From contig QAOA01002889.1 in assembly GCA_003255065.1 (NCBI GenBank), positions 186,001 through 250,000 of the forward strand: a DNA stretch of 64,000 nt, written 5' to 3'. A program made the translations under genes and the position numbers. The notes beneath the pieces are model-generated. The model saw only the letters and a program-made list of their open reading frames with translations, searched no databases and was not told where the DNA came from. This DNA is from Cercis canadensis. Taxonomy: Eukaryota; Streptophyta; Magnoliopsida; Fabales; Fabaceae. Positions 44,501 through 57,545 of the stretch are shown here, in pieces; the first letter of the stretch is position 1; the number at the start of each line of letters is the position of its first letter.

Positions 44501-46068
44501 GTTTGTTGCAATCTGCAACACCTTATCTTATATATACCTCCAATGTCCCTCCACAGATTAAAGGATAAATCAAACAGCTCATATGATCCACAGAGTCTTC
44601 CCACATCTACATCTTCACACACAACCATTTAAGAAGCAAAACCCAAAAGGCAAAAAATTCAAAGTAATGACACAGAATAATTAATAATATTTTTTTTTAT
44701 CCTTTTGACTTCCAAAAATTTATGAAAGCACACCAAGGAGATGCAACACGCACATAGTATACTGCGAGAGTGCAAACAAACAAACAAGTAAACAAACAAC
44801 AAACACGCACATAAAGTTATAAACACCAAACTAAGTGATAGCAATCCACAAAGCTCATCTTCTCACTTCATGAATTAGAGAGAGAGAGGTGATTACCAGA
44901 TAGCCTCTCAAAGCAGCTTGAGCTTTTATAGCAGCTTTTGTAAGCTTAATTTTCTCAAGATCATCCTGTGAACCAAAATTAACAACCACTTGTGCATTGG
45001 CTTCTTCATCCCCAGCTGAAAGAATAATGTTGTCATTTGATGATCCACTAACTATGTCCGTAAAGGTTTCTTTAGTGAGATTAGCTCCAGAAATGGGCGC
45101 AGTTATCAGTGAAGAATTCACAGTTGGAGCAGACACAGATACATCAGAAGACATGAAGACATCCTTGTTACTTGAAGGTTTCTTTACACAAAAATTGAAT
45201 GCACGATTAGAAGTTGCACATAAAAAAGTCTAAATAAATAAAATATGCAAAAGAGTAGTAAACCTACAGAAAATTTTCACTTTATTATTACTTTATTAAT
45301 ATTATTATTGGTTTTTTGTTTTTTTGGAAGGGGGGAGGGGGAGGAGCAAAATATCAGCTATAACATTGCACCATCAAAATATCCCATATTTACTCAATAT
45401 CCCATTTTACAGCATAACAGAAGTACAGAACAATAGTATCAAGACAGTCTCTAACAAGTGGAAACCGGAGAATGTATTATTCTCACAGCACAAGTTTCCA
45501 ATTACTGCTTGTTCTTTAAGAAAGCATGTGCAATTGACAAATATACTCAGCCAAGGGAAGCAGCTTTGCAAAAAAAAATTCTAAAACTTGAGGAGAATCA
45601 CAATGCAAAACCGATTACCACATCCAAGTAGTCATAAAATTAATTAGATTTTATTTCATTTATTCTGAATACAAAGCTTATTAATGGTAAATAAATAATT
45701 TAAAGGAAAACCTAGTGTCATTTATCACAAAAATATAATTAAGAAATTGGAGTACTAGAATACATATACAAGTCCAAAAACAGGCATATGCATATGGGCC
45801 AATAATGTGGATTCGATAACAAAAGCATCCACTTCAATGATGAGGTTAATTTTGTTTAGAAAAAGATTTTTTCCTTCACACTTTTCCATCGACTGTAATC
45901 ATGATAATTCATAATTTTTAAACACAAAAGCATACCAATAACGACGAAAAAGAAAAGAAAAAGGGGGAGGGAACTTACAAAAATATCACTCTTTTTTGAT
46001 AGATTAGATTTTGATGACTTCTTCCCCGAAAGAAAGCTCTTGATCCATTTTCCAGGGGTTTTTCCCAT
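41582..46068 (-). CDS. IQD28-like: IQ67-domain (IQD) calmodulin-binding protein, IQD28/29-like
   Basis: Exons in reading order: 46068-45979, 45181-44897, 43798-43610, 43358-43278, 42590-41582, then an unidentified last exon. Phases agree at all five. At least 551 residues. It starts MGKTPGKWIKSFLSGKKSSK, the basic N-terminus of the IQD28-31 group. The IQ67 region spans exons 2-3, with the hallmark exon junction inside it: KAAIKAQAALRGYL, then ARRAFRTLKGITRLQALIRA and VKFQALARGYKVRR, giving three spaced IQ-type calmodulin-binding motifs. Exon 5 is long, charged and serine-rich, with a conserved AWEWLDRWT motif near its start and basic SPR-type segments. IQD proteins are microtubule- or membrane-bound calmodulin scaffolds (family knowledge). 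The partner LRR kinase lies upstream in divergent orientation. Confidence 0.92.
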
Positions 46069-49000
46069 TACGGAAAAGATCAATGCTTCACACACCACAG
46101 AAATCAAGTATTGCAATCTGCAAGAAGCATATCCAGCTGAAATTCAATCACAAGTTAACTAGAAAAGGTTAAACAAACAACCAAACACAAAATAAGAACG
46201 AAAAATAAAAAATGAAGAAACTTTAATCACACAGTAATGTCACTATGATCCTAGCCAAATATATTTCTATCTTCAACTTAAAGAAGGCCCAAAAAAAAAA
46301 AGAAAAAAAAGCTCCAACTTAAAGTCTATAGTACTGGAAATGCGGATAGTAGCATTATGAACAGAAAAAATACTATAGAGAAGTCTAAACAATCCAAAAT
46401 CAAATTCCAACGTCTAGTTTGTAATACCCACAAAGAACAGAAGTGAAACGAGCTGAAAATGTAAACCTAAAATTTAAATTAATTCTACTTAATACCAATC
46501 TAGATTCGAATCCATACTTTCCTTAAAAGGGGACAAAAAAAATTGAAAACAGTGTCCAACCCAGTTAAGCCAAGCTGGAGTAAATATTATAAATGCCGAT
46601 AAATGAAACTAAGAGCAACTAGATCGAAGCATGGCGTGGAAATGCAGTACCGGGAACCCTAAGACTCCATTGCTGAAGAACAAGACAGTCAAAGATTGAA
46701 CGCAAACAAAAAAAAAAACACACACACACACACACAAAAATGTGAGAATGCATAGAATATGAAGAGTTAAATTTGAGAGTAAATAGGGAGAAGCAAGTGA
46801 ATATTTAGAAGGGAAGACAAAAAAAATACCAGTCGTAAGGAAGCAGCACAAGGTGAACTTTGGGGCAAAGTTTCCCTTTTTCCTTGCAGAAGTGACACTC
46901 TGGTTGAGACAGTGTAGCTACCAGCTAGAAGGGGATCCGAGGAAGAAAACGTCCCCTAAAACGACGCCGTCAGGTATCTGTTGACTAGTATTTTGTCTTT
47001 TCTGCTTATGTCGTTCAGAATCCAACATAAATCTGGAAAAAAAAATTCCGTGTTTGCAAGTCCTTGTAGATTTTTCCTATTTATATGAGATTTTTTATCT
47101 CAAGTTTCAATTTGTTATATTAATAAATAAGTGAGGGTTATGTTATCCATTATTTAAGAGTTAGTAAGCTATCCTACTATTTTTAGGTTCAATTTGTTAT
47201 ATTAATAAATAGGTGAGGGTTATGTTATCCAGATGGTAAACTATTCTACTATTTTTAGGTGAGATTTTATGTGTGATTTATGAAATTTATAATATAATTT
47301 TAATATCGTCATAAAAATCTTAAAAATACTTGTTAAAATGTAAAAAAAAAAAAAAAAAATTGCTTATTGGTATGTTTTTTTTATATTATTTCATTTTTAC
47401 ATTATATAAAATATTGTGTCTTCTTGTACAATATTAAGTGATTTAATTTTTTAATATCTTTATAATAATATCAAAATTATGAGGTAAATTCTACTTAACT
47501 CACCCAACTAGGGTATCAGTATATCTCTTAGATGGTTTCTCAACTTTAACTTATCATTAAATTGATAATTTAAATATCTTTTCAATATTGTTTGTTCAAA
47601 CATGAGATTAAATATTAAAAAAAAACATGAGATTAAATAAAATCATAAATAATAACATTATCTTCCATGGAAAGTTTCTTTTGTTAACTTCGGGCTCAAA
47701 TCTATTTGGGCTTCCTGGCCAAAAAAAACCTATTTGGGTTTTATGGCGGAAAACATAATCTATTGGGTTTTGAGATGACCCAATCTCAATTGGTATTGTT
47801 ATCAGACTAAAAGCTCAGATCTGTCCTAAGTTGAGTCTCCTAATTTTTTTTACACTTTTTTTTTTTTTTCATGAGTCCCCATATTTTTTTGTGTATAATT
47901 AATTTATGTTCGGTTTCGGCATGCCCAGTAGCACTTCTAGTGAAATTTGAATTCCTGATATTACCTTAAAATTTACTTTACATAGAATTTAGTTTGTCAA
48001 CTAAACCACACTTAATAATTACTTTGAGCCCTTTTTTAAAGAGTATTAAAATGCTCTCTCCCATTTATTTAAGGTTTTAAAAAATTACTAACAAATAGAT
48101 TCATTTTAATCTTAAGTTTCACTTGTTTTTAACTAACAAAACGGAATAGTGTTTTGATCATGTTAACCTTTATCTGCCATCCATGACATATAATGCTCAA
48201 GTACTTAACATTCTTCTATTTTAAAGAAGTTATTCCATTTTTTTTTCAACACAAATCTAAACCCAATGCTTCTAAGTGAAAATTCCTATCTTAAATAATA
48301 TATTAGGACCATGCAATCATTCACCATCCAAAATTGACGTATACATCACCATCCATCAAAAAATGAAAAAGAAATCATTTATGACATTTATATTTTGTTA
48401 AGGAAATTATTATATGACTAATTTGCCACTAACCGACAATCCTAACAGTAGATTAATGAACTTGGAGAACAAAACCAGCAATGCATGCAAGTGAAATGGT
48501 AACTAAAATCTGTCAATAAATAATACCAAAAACACTGCATCAAATCTTGTCCTTTCCTCCCTTTATATAACAGGTTGTCCCATGCTTACTTTCTAATACA
48601 GTGATCATAAACAAGAAGAGCATTAGGTGGAACTAACACAAAACATATTAAAGAATGTGTCACACATTTTACTAAGAATGTGTGTAGCAACTTGGCCCTC
48701 TTAAGTTATAAAATGCCCTCACTTTTGAGGGAACACCACCGACATAAACTCACAACGGCACAAACTCCAGAAATCTAAAAAACTCTATCCATTCAAAATC
48801 ATTTTTTGAACAGCTATGCTATTATTGTTGACAATGAGATGCTGAATAAAGGATATAAAGCTATAATAAAGCCACCATTCACATAAGGCACGTGCCATGG
48901 CGCGTGACCTTGTCATGCTCGTGGGTCTACTTGAAAATTTAGAATGTAGGAGGGTCTACCATAAAAATTAAAACATGGTCAAAATCGAGGTTCTGCATAC

Positions 49001-49599
49001 TGCAACTTTGATTTCAGAGCTTAGTTGACTTAGGCATCATTGGCATCTTGGAATTCTAGGGGCATGTGGCTGTCTAGGAAACCTACTTGCATTTTAATAT
49101 CGTAGTCTTTGTTGCTTCTGATCAGGATTTCTATTCTTGGCTTTACACTCTTCATGTGCGTATACATAAGCACAAGCTCTTTCCATGGTGGCTTCACTAG
49201 AATTTTGAAATCTCACTCTTTTCAGATCTCAGATTCCCTTTACAAAGTTGGGTCCTCCCCATTTTCCTACCCACTCCATCTTAGTTAATTTTCTTGTCCT
49301 TGTAATTTCCTACCACACAAAATCTTTTCTTGCAATCATTATACAATGAGAAAAGATAACTTTTCAGCTAAAGAGCTTTTCTCTGCTAATTATCAGATTC
49401 TGTAACACTGACTAAAACAAGGCCAAAGTTTGAAACTTTACAACGTCTTGAAGTGAAACCCGTGCTTTCTTTTGAGCAATTAAACTCTTCATCATTTGCT
49501 TTCACTCTGCAAAATATAGTATGCTATGACATACCACTGTTTCTCTCACTACACTTTATCAGAAATTCAAGTTCGGCTTTGAGATTTTAGTCTCAGGAT
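46069..49599. other. Divergent spacer between the IQD and LRR-kinase genes
   Basis: It holds the 5' UTR and promoter of the IQD gene on the left (GC-richer patch at 46.86-46.99 kb) and of the LRR kinase on the right. It has a CA microsatellite near 46716 and a tandem duplication at 47104-47261. It contains no recognisable gene. Confidence 0.6.
47104..47261. repeat. Tandem duplication, two units of about 75-80 bp
   Basis: Both units carry CAATTTGTTATATTAATAAA, GTGAGGGTTATGTTATCCA and CTACTATTTTTAGG; the first has a few extra bases. No gene association. Confidence 0.8.
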
Positions 49600-52511
49600 A
49601 TGAAGAATTTCTGGGTTTCTTTCTGTTACTTGTTTCCTGCAATCATTCTTTTTCTGCTCACTCCAATTTCTATTGCTCAGCTATCTCCAAATGAGAATAG
49701 AATTCTTTTCCAAGTTCAGAAACTTCTTGAATATCCTCAAGTTCTTCAAGGATGGACAAACTGGACCAACTTCTGCTACCTCCCTCCCTCACCTTCTCTA
49801 AAGATTGTTTGCTCAAAAACCCATATAACAGAAATAACTATCATTGGAAACAAGGGCTCCCCTTCTCATAGACCCAAACCAGCTTCTTGGAATTCCCCTC
49901 AAACTCTCTCAGAAAGATTTTCCATTGATTCTTTGTTTACAGACTTGACAAAGCTTTCAAGCTTGAAAGTATTGTCTCTAGTCTCGCTGGGTTTGTGGGG
50001 TCCTATACCAGCCAAGATCAATAGGTTCTGGTCCCTTGAAGTGCTCAATATTAGCTCAAATTTCATTTATGGGCAAATTCCATCATCAATCTCTTCTCTG
50101 AAAACTCTCAGGAATCTGGTCTTGGCTGATAACTTGTTCAATGGGAGTGTTCCAGATCTCAAAAGTATAGCTTCTCTGGAAGAACTCAATTTGGGTAACA
50201 ACAAACTGGGTCCTGAATTCCCTTCAGTGAGCAACAATCTTGTAAGTATAGTCTTGAGGAACAATTCTCTGAGATTTAAGATTCCTTCAGAACTCAATCA
50301 CTTCAATAGACTTCAACAATTTGACATCTCTTCCAATGAAATTTTTGGAACCATCCCATCTTTTCTCTTCTCCCTGCCTTCCATTCAGTACCTAAACTTA
50401 GCTGAAAACCGGCTAAGTGGAAACCTCTCAGTGAACATAGCCTGTAGTGCATCTCTAACCTCTGTGGATATCTCACACAACCTTTTGGTAGGAAAATTGC
50501 CACCCTGCATTGGATTAAAGTCCGCAAATCGCACCGCAGTTTATTCGTGGAATTGTTTGTCAGATGGAAAATTAAATTATCAACATCCATCTTCATATTG
50601 CAAGAAAGATGAGGCATTAGCAGTTAAGCCTCCAGATAAAAGCCAGAACCAGAAGAAACAGTCAAGTATGAAACTAGGGCTAATACTTGGTATAATTGGA
50701 GGTTGTGTAGGAATTGCAGCACTGCTAGCTCTGCTTGTTCTGTTCATCTTGAAGAAGTCCAAAGCAGAAAGAGCATATAACAACAACTTAGAAGGATACG
50801 TTGCCAATAAATTTTCTTCACGTACCTCTCCTGGACCAAACATTGATCCAAGTAAGGCCATTTGTATGAGTTCTCTTCCAAATTTTGCTTTGATATGATG
50901 CATAGTACAACACTTTGATTTAAACCAACCAATTGCTATTATTCCTTAAGAGAAGGTTTAGAAGTTCCTTCAATTTCTTATTCATTAGTTTAAAAGTGTG
51001 ATGCATGTAATTTGGTTTTCTCCTGATGGAATAGGACGTGTTCCTCAAACTATGAGACTAGCAACACTTGGACACCCACCACACCGCGTCTTCACAGCAG
51101 AGGAAATTGAAGATGCAACAAACAACTTTGACCCATCAAATCTGATAGGGGAAGGATCTCAGGGACAGGTAAAGAATTTTCAGATGAACTGACTATATCT
51201 GAGCTCATAAATCTGAATTTGTGTGCAATAATGCAATGGACCCACAAGCATACAAAGTTTTGATGGCATTTATTTTGATATCCGCAGCTTTATAAAGGTT
51301 GGCTCAGAGATGGTTCAGTGGTCCTGGTTATCAGTGTAAAAGTAAAACAGAAGAACTTGCCCCAAAGCCTTGTGCAGCACTTGGAGGTATTACCCAAATT
51401 GAGGCACAGGCATTTGGTGAGTATTCTTGGACATTGTGTTGTTACTTATCTGGATCATCCCCATCCAACAAGCACAGTCTTCATCGTCTTCGAGCACATC
51501 TATAATGGGTCATTGAGGGATCATCTTGCTGGTAAACATATAAATACACGATAAAATTTACTATTTACGATTTACTGTAGAAGCAAAGCTCTAATTATCT
51601 GAAAGTTGCAACGTGAATTTTCATTCTACAGATTGGAGGAAAAATGAAAGGCTGAAATGGCCACAAAGAATGGCAATTTCCATAGGCATAGCAAGAGGAA
51701 TCCAGTTCTTACACACGGGAGTTGTTCCTGGCATATTTGGCAATAATCTCAAGATTGAGAACATTTTGTTGGATGATAGTCTCAACGCAAGAATTAGTGA
51801 ATATAACATTCCGTTGCCATCCAAGGTTGGAGCGTACAGATTATATGCAATTTCACAAAATTATATATTCTCATTAGTATTCGCACTTTTCCTCAATAAT
51901 AATCATGCCTGTTTTTGCCCATTTTCAGAGCACACTCATTGAACAAAATGGACTCAATCACGTTATGAGGTATTTTTCTGCCGCCTTGTTCTGCTCTACT
52001 CTTCCACTGAAATATTTAGTTGTATAATGGTGTATTAACTTCATGAGCAGCAGCGAAGAAGCAGAAAAAGAAGATATCTATCAGCTGGGTGTTATACTAC
52101 TTGAAATCATTACCGGCAAACGAATTACATCTGCCAATGTAGTAGATGAGCTGAAGTTGGAGGTATCCATATCATTCTTGGTTTCACAAATTATAAGATT
52201 TGCTAATCTTGCAAAATTGAATATTTCATTATCATTTTCAGCTGGAGAGAGGGCTATCAGAAACGGCATCCACACTAAGGGGTGCAACCGATCCTTCCAT
52301 CCGGGGAAGTTTTGCATATGAATCATTGAGGACCACTGTTCAGATAACAATCAATTGTCTCAGCAAAGTTTCTAGTAAGCGCCCCTCCATAGAGGATATT
52401 CTGTGGCATTTGCAGTACTCAATACAAGTCCAGGAGGCGTGGACCAGCAGCGGAAACCTTGGTGGAAATTTTAGTGGGAACCTTAGTGGAAACCTCGGTA
52501 CAAAATATTAA
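49600..52511 (+). CDS. LRR receptor-like protein with pseudokinase domain
   Basis: Exons: 49600-50851, 51035-51168, 51288-51531, 51632-51825, 51929-51969, 52048-52162, 52242-52511, all in phase, giving about 749 residues. An N-terminal signal peptide (about 1-26) is followed by a cap and about seven leucine-rich repeats (roughly 110-330). One transmembrane helix lies at about 359-383 (GLILGIIGGCVGIAALLALL), then a basic stop-transfer. The cytoplasmic domain resembles a kinase but is degenerate: GEGSQGQLYKG loop, VLVISVKV where the VAIK lysine region lies, GIFGNN instead of HRD, and ISEY instead of DFG. It is therefore a likely pseudokinase, of the At1g14390/At3g03770 'probable inactive' family. 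The C-terminus has an Asn-Gly repeat (GNLGGNFSGNLSGNLG). A NAGNAG-type acceptor at 52048/52051 could give a one-residue isoform difference. Confidence 0.94.
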
Positions 52512-52995
52512 ACCTACAGTCAAGAAAACCCTCCCCCTTGCAGTTTATAAATTTATTGATTAGAAAGAATAAAATGTAAATATGCATCTCTTTAGCCAGG
52601 CCAAAAAACTTAATCTGGTCTGCATTATCAATATTTCAGTTAAATTTCTATCCAATTTTTATACTGTACTATTTGCAATTAAATGGAGCTTCCCCATCCC
52701 TTCTTTTTCCCAAGAATCCTTTTTCTTTAGGCTACAGGACAACAATCTGTCATCCTATGTTATAATCAAGGCACTTAAAAGAAACACGTCAACAAAAGCA
52801 CAATCCTGCAGGTACTATCAACATAAAGATGATGAGGTTTTATATTAATTCATACAAGTCTGAGCAAACATATTGGATGATCAGAAGTCAAGGACTACAA
52901 CAACACAATAGTTCTTTTTAAGTTTGACGGCTATTCAATCAGATCCTTGAGATCCTTTGACAACCTTTCAACTTACATAGCGGCCCCAGAATAAT

Positions 52996-55900
52996 CTAAT
53001 CAGCAGTCCAACTCTGCTCAACGATCTCACGTACTCTTCTGTTGTATTCACGCTTGTTTTCGCTAAACATCCGAGCAGCTTCGGAATTTGCTGGCGAGTT
53101 TGGGTTTGGATCACACAGCAACGACTACAAGGAGAAAGCATTTTCATGAGGACAGAAAAAAAATAAAAAAATAAAAAAATAAAAAGGCATAACCCGGGGG
53201 AAGAGGAGAACATGGCACAGACAACCCATTTCTTGAACATTAATGGAGAAAGAAAATAAGTTTTAAAGAGGACAATAAGATCAGTTTTGAAGAAGCCATC
53301 TTTCACAGTTCTTATCCGAGATTATAATGCAAGTTCTTGCTATATAAGCCTTCTAGCACTTGCCAAACAAATCAGGAGCTAAAACGATAGATGCTTGACA
53401 ACTTTAGCATTGGAAATGTTGCCATAGCTATATGACAACTTAAGGAAGTGCAACATGGGCTGGCATAAATAACTTTTATCATTGGTTACATAGCTATATC
53501 AAACATTTGCAATAGACTAGCTGACTCGGGAAGCTAGATGAATGTTGGGACCATGAAATGCATGAAACAATAGTTGGAAGTCGCAATGCCAACATATGTA
53601 GGTGTTGTGACGACCATATGCAATATTGAAAATGAGAGGATGAGACACAGAGAGGTGTTACAGTGCAACTGCAAGACACTTAACTACTTGAAGCATCAGA
53701 TGAAATGGGAAGGATAAATGCTTCAGACTAAGAAAATTTTACTGAAGATGAATGAATCTGAGACACTGCGCACATGACTCTACATATGGCAACCAGCATG
53801 AGTCCAGGACACTAATACAAGACAGGCAGAATCAATTATTTAATGATTTCAGAAGCCTTTGCAGGTAAATTAACAACCACAGTCATCCAAGACCTCTACC
53901 ACTTGATCTCTAAGTTGTAAGTTATATGCCGTACCAGGCATCTCAGCTTTCCAGGAGCACAACTAACGACTAAAGTTAAGGGCCAACAAAATCATTTTGA
54001 TCATTGATTTACTCTTTTACCCCCTTCTACCTTGCCGAGTAAATCATTTCAATCATTGATACTCCATTAACAAAAAAAGATACCAAGTGTTAGGTAGACA
54101 AATTTTCTACAGTTATGGTCTTTAAGCAACTCAGAAATACAAAGAGGAAATCAATTACCTGGATTGAGGTAAGTATTGCAGCTACATCATAAATGGGGCT
54201 CCACTGATTTTGTAGAATGTCCAAGCATATGCTTCCATCCGCATAAACTAAAAATGCCAGGGAAAGAAAGGAACTTAGGACTAGAAATTACTGAAATTTA
54301 TGCCAACTAACAGAACTTCACAAACAGATTAGCTTATCCACCAGGAAAAAAAAATGTCACCATAAGCAGGGCAGCATGGGGGAGAAGCCTGGAGTTCAGA
54401 GATATAACTCAAAAAAATTTAGGAAGCAATCCTTAAACCAACTTGCCCAAGGACATAGAGAGTTATATAGAAAGAGACCACTTCATCCTCTATTCAAATT
54501 TTCTTATAGAATCTGGTCTAGCTAATGGTATCTAAAATTTTAAAAATAAATTAAAAAAATGTGTCGGAGTAACTTCCACCAGCCAAACCAATTCCTGACA
54601 TTTAAAAAGTGTTTGCTTCTTTTGTTTCAAAGTTTTCAGTTTCAAGATAATAGATATGCTAAGGCTCTAAGAAGTCAAATATTTCAAATGATTGCCCTTA
54701 TAAGTCCAAAATGAGATTGCAGGTACTTAAAATTTTGGTTCAAAAAGAGAGAAAAGAGAAGTTGAAGTTTCCAACTTACTGTTTGGATGAAACATTCGAG
54801 ATACAAAGCGCACTGTAGGTGGTTTATTGGGATAATCCTCTGTGAACTGAAGTGTCAACTTAAACGTACCTGAAGAACACAAAAATCAGATCAGACACAA
54901 GTTAAAAATAAAAGTCACAATAACTAGGTAAAATTAGATACCCTCACATGAATAATCTAACACAGACAAAAATCAGTAAAGATGAAATAAACATTATCTT
55001 AATTTCTTTCTCTTTGTCCTTCATCATGATAACCCAAAAGCTAAACACCTAAAAATCTATCGTCAGGCAACACCCATCACATCCTGATCTACTAAGCCCT
55101 GGGACTCCTAAAGGAATTTCATGTGTTGTGTCACCCAAATCATTTACCAAAATTTCTGCACATTCCTACTTGTTAGATTCATGTCTAAATGGATAATCAA
55201 TAATAGAATAAATCCCTACCACACATGAAAACACACTTGGGACATCTTCCCCTTCAATTTCTATTTGTTCGCAATTATGTCTGAAGACTCTGAATGCAAC
55301 TAAAACGACCATCAGTTAGTCTTATTATTATGTTGCCCAACTCTTTTTTCCCATAAGGGCTGGCATATCAAGAGTCCTATATATCTATATTAATATACTT
55401 CCATATTTTCTAACATATATGTGTCTGCGAGGTGCTGTCTCCCTAAATTTTTGCTGTTGTTACATCAGCATGCTAGAGTCATCCCATTGCAACATGCCAT
55501 TGTCATTCTATGTCCCATTTATGTGTCCATGCTTCACATTTTGTGATTAAGTTTGTAAAACTTGTCGGGTTGTTAAAAGTCAAAAACAGAATGTCTTTAC
55601 TGAAATTACTAAAATGGCCCACAGATTCAAAGTGACGTACATGGCGAAAACTCATACCAGCCCTTTAAAGTCCACCTGAATGGACTAAGATTGTAATATC
55701 ATACCACTGCTTAATGGACACATACACAGTTTCCCAGTATTAACCACAAACAAGAATTTTGCAAAAAAACACTACAAGATGTTAAATAGCAGTTAAAAGA
55801 ATACATGGCAATACTGGTTAATAGATGTACTTTGAAAAGGCTAAATTATAACTCTTTTACAAAGAAAGAAAAACGACACTTCATGCTACCCTATCATTTT

Positions 55901-56750
55901 TAAAATGGGAATACACTACATTGACCTTCAAAAGTGGGGAGTTGGACAGAAGTAACCCTTGATCTTGGGCTCAGTGCAAAGCTCACATAAAACCCAGTGA
56001 CGCAACAATAGTCAAAATAGTTACTTCCCAACCAAAGTGCATAATTTGGGCCATACAAGGAAAGTACAGGAAAAAAAGTTTCCGCATAATAGTTAAACTT
56101 TTTGGATCCAATTAAACTCAAATTGAGCCAACTGTTTGAGTGTTTGACTCAGGCTGCCACCCGGTTACACATGTGAAGTTACTCTAATCCAAAATCCCCA
56201 CTTTCAAGCCTCCCCATATTTTGGGAAGGATAGCTTAGCAAGTTCTTTTTCTCACATCTAATACCAGGAATATTGTTCATTAATTTGGTAGATATCAGAC
56301 CCTGAGGGGTAAAATGCAAAGAAAAGTCACACAAAAGTCTGTCAAATCATGTGGTAATCCATTTTAAGGGATTAAAATATATATCATGGAAAATATGCAT
56401 AGGAACGTTAGAACAGGATTAGAACTCCTTTCAATAAAATAAAGTAAAAGATATAACTATACCTCCATCCCATGGAGTGTCATCAGGCCTGGAAAACCAC
56501 CAAAATAGCATAATTAGAATGGCATCATATATTTACTTCTCTAAAACCACAAAATAACTGGAACACAGACAAACGAAAAGAGATTAGATTTCCGGAATCA
56601 TAAATTTCTCTTTTCACCAACATACCCAAAGATAACAGCATTCCAAAGCATAATATTATTGTCTTGGGGCGCACCACTGATGCCGGCAGGAGGATCTTGT
56701 TGCAATCTCTTAAAATCCCTCATCAATCTCTTCCTTGCAGGAGTCGACAT
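52996..56750 (-). CDS. UBC2: Ubiquitin-conjugating enzyme E2, RAD6/UBC2 type
   Basis: Exons in reading order: 56750-56626, 56488-56463, 54869-54780, 54247-54159, 53124-52996. They give exactly 152 residues, the standard length of plant UBC1/UBC2. It starts [20 protein letters not shown]. The HPN motif is at 78-80 and the catalytic cysteine at 88 in DGSICLDIL. The C-terminus is SWTAD, without the acidic tail of yeast Rad6. RAD6-type E2 enzymes ubiquitinate histone H2B with HUB1/2 and act in post-replication repair (family knowledge). The long second intron (1.6 kb) holds nothing recognisable. A 5' UTR intron probably lies at about 56763-57362, with an upstream leader near 57.4-57.5 kb. The gene is convergent with the LRR kinase, with 484 bp between coding ends. 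Confidence 0.97.
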
Positions 56751-57545
56751 CTTGACCACCTATATTTTAATTAAGTAAAACACAAGCAATAATAATCAGT
56801 AGTCAGTAATTCACAAACACACAAGGGGTGAGAAGAAGTAGAGCGATTGAGCAAGCAATTGATTGAAGAAAGTTGCAATTTCTAGCAATTATCCAGAGGA
56901 TATGTCAAAGAATGCAACTGGGATTGATCTTTAGACACACAGCTTAACCCAATCATCAGCCTGTATTTAACAATTGAAAGACAATTTTCACTTGCAAACA
57001 AGTCTCCATAATTTTTTGGTGCAAGACAAGTCTACACAAATAAATCAGTGAGCTAGGTGCTGGATTTATTTCACTCACAAACTCAAACTATGAAGGTGAA
57101 TAGCACAAAAAGCAAAATCAACGGTTGCCAAATAAGCAGTAATTTTCTTCCTAAAAGCAAAAATCCAAATTCCTAGCTAGCAGATACCCTAGATCGACTA
57201 CTACATTCCTTCCTTGATACAGAATGCTAGGGCTTCTTCGAATCAAACTCTAAGGAAACTAATTAGGTATCAATTGCATAAAAATAGATTCATCCAAAAA
57301 CAAGGACAAATTGAATTGAAGCGAATCCGGAAAAGGAACAGCTGAGAAAGAGATTTCTCACTTGCGAGTGAAGGCGGCGAGCTGAAGCTGTGGTCTGAGA
57401 AAAGCTGGTTCAGGAACGAGGAAAGACGAGAGAAGGAACTAGGAAGAAGCTTCCAACACTTTCTCGAGAACCAAACAGAAGAAGAATATGATTGACAAGA
57501 GTGAGGGAGAGATGGAGAGAGAATCTGTGTTATCTGAGAAAAGCT

